DNA of 23,959 nucleotides from a virus. Below, piece by piece: positions 12,727-20,128 of this stretch; within the stretch, counting starts at the first letter, position 1, and every line of letters begins with the position of its first letter. A program made the translations under genes and the position numbers. The notes beneath the pieces were generated by a model. It did not search any database. It was not told the origin of the DNA and saw only the letters and a list, made by a program, of their open reading frames with translations. The stretch is from IMG/VR virus record IMGVR_UViG_3300044644_002039, positions 1-23,959 of that record. One strand, given 5' to 3'.

Positions 12727-13323
12727 ATGAAACGACACGGAAGGGAACAAGCGGACCTGGTGAAGGCGTGCGCCGCGCGACACGGCGTCACTCCGCGCGC
12801 CGTGCGGAAGTGGCGCGACCAGGTGGATCCGCGTTGGAACCAATTTCTCGCCGAGCGCGCGGCTGCCGGAATGATCCCGGTCGGCTCGGCCGCGCCGGCC
12901 GCTCCGTCAATTCCACGCGAGTGGTCGGATGAGGACCTGACTTTGGAAAACCAGATCCGGAAAATGAAAGAGGCCACCGCCGACCTTCGCGAGCGCGCCG
13001 AGTTGGCCAAGTCCGTCGGCGACCTGGACGCCGAAATGTCGCTCCGCCGCATGTGGCTCCAGCACGCCGAGGCCCTTCGCCGTCTCGAGAAAGACGCCCC
13101 TGGCATCAGCGCCGCTTCCGGCGATGTCGTCAACCGCAAGCAAGCCGTCCAGGTTCTCATGCAATACTCCGCCGCCATCGCCGCCGCTCTTTCGAACCTC
13201 CCTGACCGCATCCTCTCTCTCCTCCCTCAAGTCGCCGACGACATCGCCGCCAAGATCCGCGCTGAGGCCGAGGAGGTCCAACGCGCCGCCCAGCAGATCA
13301 ACCCCGATGCCCTCGCTTCTTGA
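12727..13323 (+). CDS. Terminase small subunit, 198 aa
   Basis: The N-terminus carries a basic helix-turn-helix (LVKACAARHGVTPRAVRKWR, residues ~10-29) of the kind small terminases use to bind the packaging site. It is followed by helical, coiled-coil-like segments (IRKMKEATADLRERAELAKS...) for oligomerisation. It directly precedes and overlaps the large terminase gene by 17 nt, the standard order. The GTTCCG iterons immediately upstream are the obvious candidate target. The length is normal for the family. Family identity is inferred from the domain plan and position; there is no sequence signature as strong as the large subunit's. Confidence 0.75.
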   Translation: MKRHGREQADLVKACAARHGVTPRAVRKWRDQVDPRWNQFLAERAAAGMIPVGSAAPAAPSIPREWSDEDLTLENQIRKMKEATADLRERAELAKSVGDLDAEMSLRRMWLQHAEALRRLEKDAPGISAASGDVVNRKQAVQVLMQYSAAIAAALSNLPDRILSLLPQVADDIAAKIRAEAEEVQRAAQQINPDALAS

Positions 13324-15016
13324 TCCCGCAGCTCGCGAGCAACTCTCTCGCATCTGGCAACCCAGCCTTCGGCCGACCGCCCTCGAGTGGGCACAAGAAA
13401 ATGTCACCCTCGACAAACGCTTCTCCCCTCGCCCCGGCCGCTACGACGCCGACTACACACCCTACCTTCGCCAGCTCCACCTCTGGTTCTCTGATCCAAA
13501 AATCCGTCAGCTCACCTTTGTAAAAAGCGCCCAAGTCGGCGGCACCACCTGGCTCGCGAACTGCCTCATGTGGGCCATCTCCGAGGACCCCGGCCCCATC
13601 CTCTATGTGACCAGCACCAACGAAAACGCCAAGTCCTGGTCCGAACGCGAGCTCCATCCGCGCCTCCGCGCCTGCCGCGCCCTCAAGCCCCTCCTCCCCT
13701 CCAACGACGACGACTTCCGAAAAACCGAGATGCACTTCGCGTCTTGCACCCTCAAGCTCGTCGGAGCCTGTTCCGAGGGCAACCTCGCCTCCCGCCCGAT
13801 CCGCTACCTCTTCGCCGACGAGGTCGACAAGTGGCCCGACGACTCCTCCCTCGAAGCCCCTGCCCTCGAGCTCGCCATGGCGCGTCTGAATTTCTACCGC
13901 AAAGTCTCCAAGGCCTGCCTCACCTCCACCCCCACCGTCGAGACCGGCGCCATCTGGTCCCAATTCCTCGCCGGATCCCAGCACCGCTTCCACCTCACCT
14001 GCCCCGATTGCGGCCACGCCCAGCCCCTCCTCTTCGAGCAGCTCAAATGGCCCGAGCACCACCGCGACCTCGCAGGCATGTGGGACCTCGAGGCCGTCGA
14101 GCGCGACACCGTCTACCACTGCTCCGCCTGCCAGAGCCCATGGAATCAAGCCCTCCAGACCGACCTCGTCCGCCGAGGCCAGTGGATCGCCGGAAACCCC
14201 AAAGCCCCCTCCGACCACATCTCCGCCCACATCTCCGCCCTCTACTCACCGCAGATCTCCTGGGGCAGCCTCGCCCGCATCTTCCTCCAGAAAAAAGAAA
14301 CCACCGGCGGCCTCCACGATTTTTACAACAACTTCCTCGGCATCCCCTGGGAAAACCGCGCCGCCCAGGTCAAAGAAGACGCCATCCTCGCCCTCCGCGA
14401 CCCCACCTACCGCATCGCCACGCTCCCCTGCGAGCCCGTCGTCCTCACCCTCTGCGCCGACCCCGGCGAACGCCAGACCCACTGGACCGTCGAAGCCCGC
14501 ATCCAATCCGGCGAGAGCTGGCTCATCGACTACGGCACCGTCCTCGCCATCGAGGACTTGATCAGCCCCGAGTTCCTCGCGGCCCGCCGCTACCATTTCG
14601 GCGAAAAAACATTCACCCCCCGCTTCGGTCTCATCGATTCCGGCTGGTCCGCCGAGCGCGTCTACACCGTCTGCGCGAAATCCGGCGGCGTCTACATGCC
14701 CTCCAAAGGCTCCACCGCCAGCTTCGGCACCTGGACCCAGTCCGCCGTCAACGGCTACCCCAGCCTCCGCCTTGTCACCTATGTCGATCTCACCGCCAAG
14801 ACCGAGCTCTACCTCGAGCGCGTGAACAAAAAAATGCCCCCCCTCCTCCACCTCCCCGCCGACACCGGCACCGACTTCATCGGCGGCCTGACCGGCCAGC
14901 AACTCCTCCAAAACAAAAACTCCCGCCTCAGTCCGTTCTTCTGGAAAAAAGTCGCCGAAGACCATTACGGCGACTGCACCAAACTCCACGGCGTCGCCTG
15001 GTGGGTCTTGAAATAG
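13307..15016 (+). CDS. Terminase large subunit, GpA type, 569 aa
   Basis: ATG 13307 (MPSLLDPAAREQL) lies inside the small-subunit gene; 569 residues is normal. The N-terminal ATPase shows the deviant Walker A KSAQVGGT (73-80), as in lambda gpA where the key Lys precedes the loop, and Walker B YLFADE (167-172). Two Cys pairs, CPDC (232-235) and CSAC (272-275), form a zinc site seen in GpA proteins. The C-terminal nuclease has acidic residues in LCADPGER (Asp385) and GLIDSGW (Asp444). It drives ATP-dependent DNA translocation into the procapsid and cuts concatemers. A long frame at 13570-15183 is an Arg/Pro-rich shadow. Confidence 0.93.
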   Translation: MPSLLDPAAREQLSRIWQPSLRPTALEWAQENVTLDKRFSPRPGRYDADYTPYLRQLHLWFSDPKIRQLTFVKSAQVGGTTWLANCLMWAISEDPGPILYVTSTNENAKSWSERELHPRLRACRALKPLLPSNDDDFRKTEMHFASCTLKLVGACSEGNLASRPIRYLFADEVDKWPDDSSLEAPALELAMARLNFYRKVSKACLTSTPTVETGAIWSQFLAGSQHRFHLTCPDCGHAQPLLFEQLKWPEHHRDLAGMWDLEAVERDTVYHCSACQSPWNQALQTDLVRRGQWIAGNPKAPSDHISAHISALYSPQISWGSLARIFLQKKETTGGLHDFYNNFLGIPWENRAAQVKEDAILALRDPTYRIATLPCEPVVLTLCADPGERQTHWTVEARIQSGESWLIDYGTVLAIEDLISPEFLAARRYHFGEKTFTPRFGLIDSGWSAERVYTVCAKSGGVYMPSKGSTASFGTWTQSAVNGYPSLRLVTYVDLTAKTELYLERVNKKMPPLLHLPADTGTDFIGGLTGQQLLQNKNSRLSPFFWKKVAEDHYGDCTKLHGVAWWVLK

Positions 15017-15028
15017 ATCATTTCAATC

Positions 15029-15043
15029 CGTCCGATCCGGACG
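15029..15043 (+). other. Short hairpin after the large terminase gene
   Basis: CGTCCG (15029-15034), ATC, CGGACG (15038-15043) form a 6-bp stem with a 3-nt loop; no T-run follows, so it is not a typical terminator. It lies just before a TTTGACAC element. Confidence 0.4.
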
Positions 15044-15050
15044 CCTCCCC

Positions 15051-15060
15051 TTTGACACCC
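15051..15060 (+). promoter_or_regulatory. TTTGACAC element before the connector-like gene
   Basis: TTTGACACCC followed by exactly 10 nt and GTG 15071. It helps to choose the GTG start. Confidence 0.55.
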
Positions 15061-15070
15061 TCCCCAAGCC

Positions 15071-15352
15071 GTGGACCAGCACGCCCAAGCCCTCGCCGGA
15101 TTCAAAGCCTACCTCAAAGCCCTCGGCAAAACAAAAGCCGAGCTCCTCACCATGGCCGCCGATCTCGCCAACGGCCTCGATGATGTGACGATCACCAGCA
15201 TCTCCGGAGACGGCACCGCCTCGAGCGGCCAGCTCAGCCTCCTCCCTCGCGAGCTCAAGATCTCCGCCATCATGGAAGTCTACCAGGAAGGCAACTCCGC
15301 CCGCCAACTCGCCAGCATCATCGACCGCTCCCTCTACGCCAGCCCGCTTTGA
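15071..15352 (+). CDS. Small head-region protein between terminase and portal, 93 aa
   Basis: GTG 15071 is chosen because the TTTGACAC element lies exactly 10 nt upstream, as for the portal gene. The N-terminal ~40 residues are helical (MDQHAQALAGFKAYLKALGK...), followed by a Gly/Ser turn (TSISGDGTASSGQLS) and a second helical part (LKISAIMEVYQEG). Small proteins in this slot of lambda-like phages include the gpW head-tail joining protein (68 residues), but similarity cannot be seen by eye and I leave the family open. Its TGA stop is within the next TTTGACAC element. Confidence 0.6.
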   Translation: MDQHAQALAGFKAYLKALGKTKAELLTMAADLANGLDDVTITSISGDGTASSGQLSLLPRELKISAIMEVYQEGNSARQLASIIDRSLYASPL

Positions 15353-15357
15353 CACCC
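15348..15357 (+). promoter_or_regulatory. TTTGACAC element before the portal gene
   Basis: TTTGACACCC plus 10 nt plus ATG 15368; the TGA within it is the stop of the previous gene. CGAGG within the spacer could be a weak Shine-Dalgarno. Confidence 0.55.
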
Positions 15358-15367
15358 GCCTCGAGGC

Positions 15368-16825
15368 ATGGCCTCGAAAATCAAAGCAAATTCAAAGAAA
15401 TCAAATCGCGGCGGACCCCGCCCAGGCGCAGGCCGCCCACCGAAAGCCGCCGCCTTCGAAGCCTCCGAATTCTCCCGCCAGCGCGGCCTGATCGTCCTCG
15501 ACACCTTTGAGCCCAAGCGCGAAGCCCCACCCCAGACCCGCCTCACCCTCCTCAAGAAATCCCGCTGGCTTTACAATAATCTCGGCGTCGCCTCCTACCT
15601 CGTCGAGCATTTGGCTCAGCGCGCCGTCGGCACCGGCATCGTCCCCCAAGCCCAAACCACCGACCCCGCCTGGAATCGCCTCGCCGAGCGCGCCTTCGAG
15701 GATCGTGCCTGTGCCGAAGCCTGGGCCTTCGATGCCTCCGCCCAGGTCAACTTCTACGGAGCCCAAAGCCTCATCCTTCGCCAGGTCGCCGTCGATGGCG
15801 ATTTCTTCGCCCAGCTCCTCACCACCTCCAACGGAGCCGCCCGCGTCCGCTTCCTCGGCGGCGAGACCGTCGGCAGCACCGCCGACTCCTCCGAGCGCGC
15901 CTTCGATGGCGTCCTCCTCGATAATTTCGGAGCCCCAGTCAGCTACCGCGTCATCACCGACCGAGCCTCTGGAAAGTTCCAGGATGTCCCCGCCCCCGAC
16001 ATGCTCCACTTCCGCCACATCCGCCGCCACGGCTACCCACGCGGCATCTCCTGGATGCACAACGCCATTATCAACTGCCACGACCTCCTCGAGTATTTGG
16101 CTTACGAAAAAGGCAGCGCCAAAGCCGGAGCCCAGATCGCCTACGCCATCACAAGCAACGAAGCCGTCCGCCTCGGCGGCGGCCTCGGCAGCGTCTCCTC
16201 CGGCGACAACCCCCAGCAAGAAATCTCCACCGAGACCCTCTACAACGGCAACATCATCCCCAAGCTCAAGCCAGGCGAAGCCATTCAGTCTTTTAAAAAC
16301 GAGCACCCCACCGGCGCCTTCGAGCCCTTCATCGCCACCATCCTCGGCGAGATCGCCCGAGGCATCGGCCTTCCCCCCGAAGCCATGATGCTCACCACCG
16401 GAGCCGCAGGCACCGAATTCCGAGGCATCCTCGAAGTCGCGCAAAACTTCTTAGAAAGACTCCAGCAAATGCTCGTCGACCAATTTTGCCGACCTTATTG
16501 GAAATACTGGGTATGGCACGAGATCCAAGCCGGACGCCTCCCCTACCCCGGCGACGACTGGTGGCGCTGCGACTGGATCGCCCCCCGCAAGATCACTGTC
16601 GACAACGGCCGCGACGGCCGCCTCTACGCCCAACTCCTCGACTCCGGCTACATGTCCTGGGAGCGCTACGCCAACCTCCACGGCCTCGATGCCGAAGCCG
16701 AAGAGGAATCCATCCTCACCACCTACATCCGACGCAAACAAAAATGCGAGGCCCTCGGCATTCCACTCTCCGAGGTCTTTCCCAGCTATGCCCAAAATCT
16801 CCCTGATCCAACCCCCACCTCCTGA
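15368..16825 (+). CDS. Phage portal protein, lambda family, 485 aa
   Basis: The body matches the lambda portal family: W.YNNLGVASYLVEHLAQRA near residues 72-95, DGDFFAQLLT, GVLLDNFGAPVSYRV, DMLHFRHIRRHGYPRGISW, a central GAQIAYAITS segment, and the C-terminal ILGEIARGIGLPPEAMMLT with EF.G.L....F. The portal forms the dodecameric ring at one head vertex through which DNA enters. It follows terminase and precedes the head protease, the usual order. An oddity is the N-terminus: residues ~14-26 (RGGPRPGAGRPPK) form a basic AT-hook-like motif more typical of small terminases. The start ATG 15368 is supported by the 10-nt spacing to TTTGACAC. Confidence 0.92.
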   Translation: MASKIKANSKKSNRGGPRPGAGRPPKAAAFEASEFSRQRGLIVLDTFEPKREAPPQTRLTLLKKSRWLYNNLGVASYLVEHLAQRAVGTGIVPQAQTTDPAWNRLAERAFEDRACAEAWAFDASAQVNFYGAQSLILRQVAVDGDFFAQLLTTSNGAARVRFLGGETVGSTADSSERAFDGVLLDNFGAPVSYRVITDRASGKFQDVPAPDMLHFRHIRRHGYPRGISWMHNAIINCHDLLEYLAYEKGSAKAGAQIAYAITSNEAVRLGGGLGSVSSGDNPQQEISTETLYNGNIIPKLKPGEAIQSFKNEHPTGAFEPFIATILGEIARGIGLPPEAMMLTTGAAGTEFRGILEVAQNFLERLQQMLVDQFCRPYWKYWVWHEIQAGRLPYPGDDWWRCDWIAPRKITVDNGRDGRLYAQLLDSGYMSWERYANLHGLDAEAEEESILTTYIRRKQKCEALGIPLSEVFPSYAQNLPDPTPTS

Positions 16826-16842
16826 TTGCAGGTTTTTTATCA

Positions 16843-17172
16843 ATGCCCTCCGCGAAAAATTTAAACGCCCGCCTCTTCCGGCAGCGGATCCAGCGCCCCC
16901 ACCAATTCCTCGCCGAGAAGTCCACATCCAGCAACACCTCCGCCCCTGGAGACCCTGACCCCGACTTCCTCGTCGCCATCATGTGCGCGATGATCGAGCA
17001 AGCCTTCAAAGACCTCCAAAACGAAGCCACCTACAAATCCCCCCACAAAAACAACGAGATCGCCGAATCCCACCGCACCGCCAAAGCCTTCTTCAACTCC
17101 CGCTTCTTCCTCGAGCTCTGCCTCACCCTCAATCTTCCCGCCGACAAAATCCTCCGGCGCGCCCTTGCCTAG
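16843..17172 (+). CDS. Small head-region protein of unknown function, 109 aa
   Basis: ATG 16843 lies 17 nt after the portal stop. The basic N-terminus (~1-40) is followed by a helical acidic part and a C-terminal segment AESHRTAKAFFNSRFFLELC, LTLNLPADKILRRAL, resembling a family of short phage proteins of unknown function containing 'H.TA..FF...F...C..LNL'. No membrane segment or enzyme motif. The TAG stop (17170-17172) is 11 nt before the next TTTGACAC. Position suggests a head accessory protein. Confidence 0.55.
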   Translation: MPSAKNLNARLFRQRIQRPHQFLAEKSTSSNTSAPGDPDPDFLVAIMCAMIEQAFKDLQNEATYKSPHKNNEIAESHRTAKAFFNSRFFLELCLTLNLPADKILRRALA

Positions 17173-17183
17173 CCCCTCTCTCT

Positions 17184-17193
17184 TTTGACACAG
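17184..17193 (+). promoter_or_regulatory. TTTGACAC element before the head protease gene
   Basis: TTTGACACAG, 11 nt before GTG 17205 (5 nt before an alternative in-frame GTG 17199). The regular spacing elsewhere favours 17205. Confidence 0.5.
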
Positions 17194-17204
17194 CGCCCGT
17201 GTTC

Positions 17205-18410
17205 GTGAACTCCTGGTATGCCCTCGCTAAAAAAACTGACATCGGCCAAACCGAAATCTCCATTTATGACGAGATCGGCGCTTTTGGCGTCAGTGCCAAG
17301 TCCTTCCTTGCCGACCTCCAGCGCATCCCGGCAGATCACACTATCCTGCTTAAAATTCACTCCCCCGGCGGAGAGGTCTTCGACGGCAACGCCATCTTCA
17401 ACTCCCTAAAACGCCGCGCCGCCGATGTCGTCGTCCAGATCGAAGGCATCGCTGCGAGCATGGCCACCGTCATCAGTCTCGCCGGGCATCATGTGAAGAT
17501 GGCCGCCAATGGCTTTTACATGATCCACAATCCATGGGGCATGGCCATGGGCGACGCCGCCGAGCTCCGCGACCAGGCTGAACTCCTCGACAAAATCCGC
17601 TCCAACATGGTCGGAGCCTATGCCGCCAAGTCCGGCCAATCCCCCGAGCAAATCAAAGAGTGGATGGATGCCGAGACCTGGTTCACCGCAGAGCAAGCCC
17701 TCGCCGCCGGATTTGTGGATGAAATTACCGACGGCCTCGCCATCGCCGCCTCCGCCAACAGGCCCGCCCTCCTCACAAAATTCCGCAACACCCCCGCCGC
17801 ACTTTTGACACCCGAGCCACCGCGTATGAACGAAACCCAACCCGTCGCCGAGCCCGAGGTCGAAATCCTCGAAACCGAAAAAGTCGAAAACGAGCCAAAC
17901 CCCTTGCTTGTTGAAATTTTGGCCTCGCTTGACGAAGTCGAAACCAAGTCCGCCGACCTCGACGACGAAAGCAAAGTCACCCTCTCCGAGCGTTTGCAAT
18001 CCATGGCCTCCGCCATGAGCGCACCCGAAGAAGAGACCACAGAAGAGGTGACGAAAAAAGAGGACGAAGAGTATGCCTCTGAGCCGCAAGCCAAGATCGC
18101 CGCAGCAGACCAGATCCTCGCCAAATACAACGCCGCCCTCGCCGAGCGTGACAGCGCCCTCGCGGAAGCCCGCAGCTACAAGGCCCAACTCGACACCGAG
18201 CGCGAAGCCCTGCAACGCCTCGAGCGCAGCCTCGGCCTCTCCGCCGCCCGCGTCGTCCCAGTCATTGAGAACGCCAGCCCCGAAGCCTCCGACCCCGTCG
18301 CCGAATACATCGCCGCCGTGGAAGCCGGAGACCGCAAAACCGCCTCGGCCCTCTTCGAGAAACACAAAGCCGCCATCTGGCAGCACCGTTCCAAAATTTC
18401 CAAGGCATAA
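17205..18410 (+). CDS. Head maturation protease fused to scaffold, 401 aa
   Basis: A ClpP/S14-type serine protease occupies residues ~1-190: HSPGGEVFDGNAIF, catalytic Ser85 in GIAASMATVI, His108 in YMIHNPWG, and DAETWFTAEQALAAGFVDEI supplying the probable third residue (Asp155). A linker (ALLTPEPPRM) leads into a highly charged, helical C-terminal half (~208-401) rich in Glu, Ala and Lys, as expected of a scaffold. It directly precedes the major capsid gene. Such proteins organise procapsid assembly and then degrade the scaffold. The frame is open further upstream (from 16983) but the TTTGACAC spacing supports GTG 17205. An internal start at 17826 probably yields scaffold alone. Confidence 0.88.
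   Translation: MNSWYALAKKTDIGQTEISIYDEIGAFGVSAKSFLADLQRIPADHTILLKIHSPGGEVFDGNAIFNSLKRRAADVVVQIEGIAASMATVISLAGHHVKMAANGFYMIHNPWGMAMGDAAELRDQAELLDKIRSNMVGAYAAKSGQSPEQIKEWMDAETWFTAEQALAAGFVDEITDGLAIAASANRPALLTKFRNTPAALLTPEPPRMNETQPVAEPEVEILETEKVENEPNPLLVEILASLDEVETKSADLDDESKVTLSERLQSMASAMSAPEEETTEEVTKKEDEEYASEPQAKIAAADQILAKYNAALAERDSALAEARSYKAQLDTEREALQRLERSLGLSAARVVPVIENASPEASDPVAEYIAAVEAGDRKTASALFEKHKAAIWQHRSKISKA
17804..17813 (+). promoter_or_regulatory. TTTGACAC element inside the protease gene, before the scaffold start
   Basis: TTTGACACCC is read in frame as part of LLTPE and lies 12 nt before the in-frame ATG 17826, the same spacing as at the holin gene. Its placement inside a coding sequence exactly ahead of a nested start suggests function. 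Confidence 0.55.
17826..18410 (+). CDS. Nested scaffold protein from an internal start, 194 aa
   Basis: ATG 17826 is in frame with the protease (its residue 208) and would yield only the C-terminal scaffold half (MNETQPVAEPEVEILETEKV onward). The sequence is very acidic at first, then forms long helices with a coiled-coil look (QILAKYNAALAERDSALAEA, RSYKAQLDTEREAL). Lambda makes its scaffold Nu3 from an internal start within gene C in the same way. A TTTGACAC element lies 12 nt upstream, matching the other starts. A free scaffold in excess over protease fusion would suit procapsid assembly. The internal start is predicted, not demonstrated. Confidence 0.65.
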   Translation: MNETQPVAEPEVEILETEKVENEPNPLLVEILASLDEVETKSADLDDESKVTLSERLQSMASAMSAPEEETTEEVTKKEDEEYASEPQAKIAAADQILAKYNAALAERDSALAEARSYKAQLDTEREALQRLERSLGLSAARVVPVIENASPEASDPVAEYIAAVEAGDRKTASALFEKHKAAIWQHRSKISKA

Positions 18411-18446
18411 GGCCAAGGAGAAACCAACCAAACCACCACCACCAAA

Positions 18447-19295
18447 ATGCCCAATACAATCGATTCAGCCCTGGTTGCGGACTCCATCGCCGCCCAGACA
18501 AAAACCGTCCTCAGCAAGCGCCTCTCCGCGCTCAACCTCTTCGCCTCCGACTTCAGCTCGGAAGTTAAGAAGCCAAAGGACACCATCCATGTGCCAATCG
18601 CTTCCGCGACTGCGTCCACATCGGTGAACCCCACCACCTTCAACTCGATCGGCGGCACGACCCTCGGCAAAGCCAGCGTCGTCCTCGACCACATCTATCA
18701 GCCCTTCGGCCTCGCTTACAGCGACCTCCAAAGCGCGCACCGCTTGGAGCGCCTCATCCAGATCAATGTCGACGCGATCGCCGACAAAATCTGGACCTTG
18801 GCCACAACTCCCGTGACCGTCGCCAACTTCGGCGCAGCCGTTGTTGACGGTGCAGAAGGCTCGATCAACGCCACCTCCGGCGACCTCCCCTTGCTCTGGG
18901 CAGGCGTTCACAAGTCGATGCGCAAAGGCCTCGTGGTCTCGCCCGTCATCTACTCGAACCTCATCCCGACCAGCACCACCGCCCTCAATCTCGGCGACGG
19001 CGCTTACGGATTTGAAAACGGCGTCCACTACGCAACCGCATTCGGCGGAGAAGCAGGCCTCAAAGGCTTTGCATGCTCGCCCGAAGCGCTCGTCATGGCC
19101 GCAGGCGTCCCCGCCCTCGCGGATAACGACTACCTCGTCAGCGACAGCGTCACGCTCGATCAGATCGGCCTGACCGTCTCTTACAATGTGTATTCGGACA
19201 AGAGCACCCGCTCGCTCATAGCATCGCTTGAAGTGATGTTCGGCGCAGCCGCTGGCCTCACCGCTGGCACGATGGCGCTCATCATTCCAGACTAA
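18447..19295 (+). CDS. Major capsid protein, HK97-fold, 282 aa
   Basis: The protein begins MPNTIDSALVADSIAAQTK and continues LSALNLFASDFSSEVKKPKD, a pattern of phage major capsids in which 'F..DFS.e..k..dt..VP.' leads into the E-loop. TFNSIGGTTLGKASVVLDHI, YQPFGLAYSDLQSAHRLERL and IASLEVMFGAA follow the HK97-like order of P-domain and A-domain elements. There is no large N-terminal delta domain, fitting a separate scaffold encoded upstream. It follows the protease-scaffold gene by 36 nt; the leader is CCACCACCACC-rich with a distant AAGGAG. A strong terminator sits just downstream, probably limiting transcription of following genes. The capsid call rests on order and motif style. Confidence 0.82.
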   Translation: MPNTIDSALVADSIAAQTKTVLSKRLSALNLFASDFSSEVKKPKDTIHVPIASATASTSVNPTTFNSIGGTTLGKASVVLDHIYQPFGLAYSDLQSAHRLERLIQINVDAIADKIWTLATTPVTVANFGAAVVDGAEGSINATSGDLPLLWAGVHKSMRKGLVVSPVIYSNLIPTSTTALNLGDGAYGFENGVHYATAFGGEAGLKGFACSPEALVMAAGVPALADNDYLVSDSVTLDQIGLTVSYNVYSDKSTRSLIASLEVMFGAAAGLTAGTMALIIPD

Positions 19296-19331
19296 TCCCG
19301 CACCAGCGCCCGCACCGCGCTCCTCGCCCGC

Positions 19332-19370
19332 AAAAGCCCTCGCCGTCTCACTCCGGCGGGGGCTTTTCTT
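19332..19370 (+). terminator. Rho-independent terminator after the major capsid gene
   Basis: A 14-bp stem pairs AAAAGCCCTCGCCG (19332-19345) with CGGCGGGGGCTTTT (19354-19367), one G-U wobble, 8-nt loop, followed by T-rich CTT(TT). It is followed at once by a TTTGACAC element. Confidence 0.9.
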
Positions 19371-19379
19371 TTGACACGC
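19370..19379 (+). promoter_or_regulatory. TTTGACAC element before the head completion gene
   Basis: TTTGACACGC plus exactly 10 nt plus GTG 19390, directly after the capsid terminator. CAAGG in the spacer is a possible weak ribosome site. Confidence 0.55.
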
Positions 19380-19389
19380 CGCAAGGTTC

Positions 19390-19710
19390 GTGTCGCCCAC
19401 CGCTCGCAACGCCCTCGCTCTCCGCTCCGCGCAACTGCGCCAAAGCGCCCACGGCACCACAGTCAAGTTTCGCCAGGCTGAGATCCGCGTCTGCCTCGCC
19501 CCTGTCTCCATCGGCCTCGACCTCGAGACCGGCGGCCTCCGCCAAGGCGGCGAGTTCTCGATCCGCTTTCTAGCCGCCGACCTGCAAAGCCCACCGCGCC
19601 GAGGCGAAGCCGTCACCTTCAGCGCCAAGACCTATTTCATCAGCCAAGTCAGCGAGACCCACGCCCCCGGCGAATACCTCGCCACCATGTCGCCAGGAGG
19701 TGCCGCATGA
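19390..19710 (+). CDS. Putative head completion/head-tail joining protein, 106 aa
   Basis: GTG 19390 is supported by the 10-nt spacing to TTTGACAC. The product is a small beta-rich protein: VKFRQAEIRVCLAPVS, EFSIRFLAADL, then RRGEAVTFSAKTYFISQVSE, HAPGEYLATM. Short beta-barrel proteins between capsid and tail genes are typically head-closure or neck proteins (lambda gpFII type), and the 'p.rGe.vt..g..y.I..v......' segment is characteristic of that fold. It overlaps the next gene by ATGA (19707-19710). Family membership is inferred from position and this segment. Confidence 0.6.
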   Translation: MSPTARNALALRSAQLRQSAHGTTVKFRQAEIRVCLAPVSIGLDLETGGLRQGGEFSIRFLAADLQSPPRRGEAVTFSAKTYFISQVSETHAPGEYLATMSPGGAA

Positions 19711-20099
19711 ACCTCCCGGTCGAAACCTCCCTCGCCGCATGGCTCCGCGCCACGCCCGCCTTTGACGGGATCCCCGTCCACACCGGCCAATCCGCCGAGA
19801 CGATCCCGGCGGATCAAAGCGTCCTCCTCGCCGGTTGCGAGAATGTCGAGATCATCGGCGGCACGCTCTCACGCGCCACGGCCTCCATCGTCCTCGCGAC
19901 TCCGTCGCACCTGGAGATCGATCAGCACCAGCAGCTCACTTCCGCACTCCGCACGGCCCTCCGCAATCTCTCAACCCTCGCCACGCACTTCGAGGGCATC
20001 GCATTCGCCGGAGCGGTTTTGACCGGACTCACGGAATCGCAGTCCGATTCGCGCTGGGTTTGCAGCGCCACCCTCGTCCTCGGCATTGCCGAAATTTGA
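19707..20099 (+). CDS. Putative tail completion protein, 130 aa
   Basis: ATG 19707 overlaps the previous stop. The protein has an N-terminal helix (MNLPVETSLAAWLRA), a beta-hairpin core (IPVHTGQSAETIPADQSVLL...), a helical middle (EIDQHQQLTSALRTALRNLS) and a C-terminal strand pair (RWVCSATLVLGIAEI). This order, just before tail-tube genes, is that of gpU-like or HK97 gp10-type tail terminators that cap the tube and join it to the head. There is no direct signature; position carries most of the weight. The stop is part of a TTTGACAG word 24-30 nt before the next start. Confidence 0.6.
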   Translation: MNLPVETSLAAWLRATPAFDGIPVHTGQSAETIPADQSVLLAGCENVEIIGGTLSRATASIVLATPSHLEIDQHQQLTSALRTALRNLSTLATHFEGIAFAGAVLTGLTESQSDSRWVCSATLVLGIAEI

Positions 20100-20128
20100 C
20101 AGCCCCACCTCAAAGAAATCCACCACCT

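Noticed and set aside
12315-12932. 205-codon frame across the control region and small terminase
   Set aside because: No ribosome site; its second half is out of frame with the small terminase and the protein is low-complexity Arg/Ser/Pro.
13570-15183. 537-codon + strand frame inside the large terminase
   Set aside because: Extremely Arg/Pro-rich shadow of a GC-rich gene; the terminase frame carries all motifs.
16810-16838. Terminator after the portal gene (T6 run at 16831)
   Set aside because: Only a 4-bp ACCT/AGGT stem precedes the T-run.
17184-17190. TTTG as part of a Bacteroidetes-type TAnnTTTG promoter
   Set aside because: The TA four bases upstream is missing at all copies examined.
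17406-18431. 341-codon minus-strand frame opposite the protease-scaffold
   Set aside because: Gly/Phe-rich antisense shadow of a highly biased gene.
3367-19376. TTTGACAC copies as ordinary sigma-70 -35 boxes
   Set aside because: No TATAAT-like box lies 16-18 nt downstream, and that position falls at or inside the gene start.
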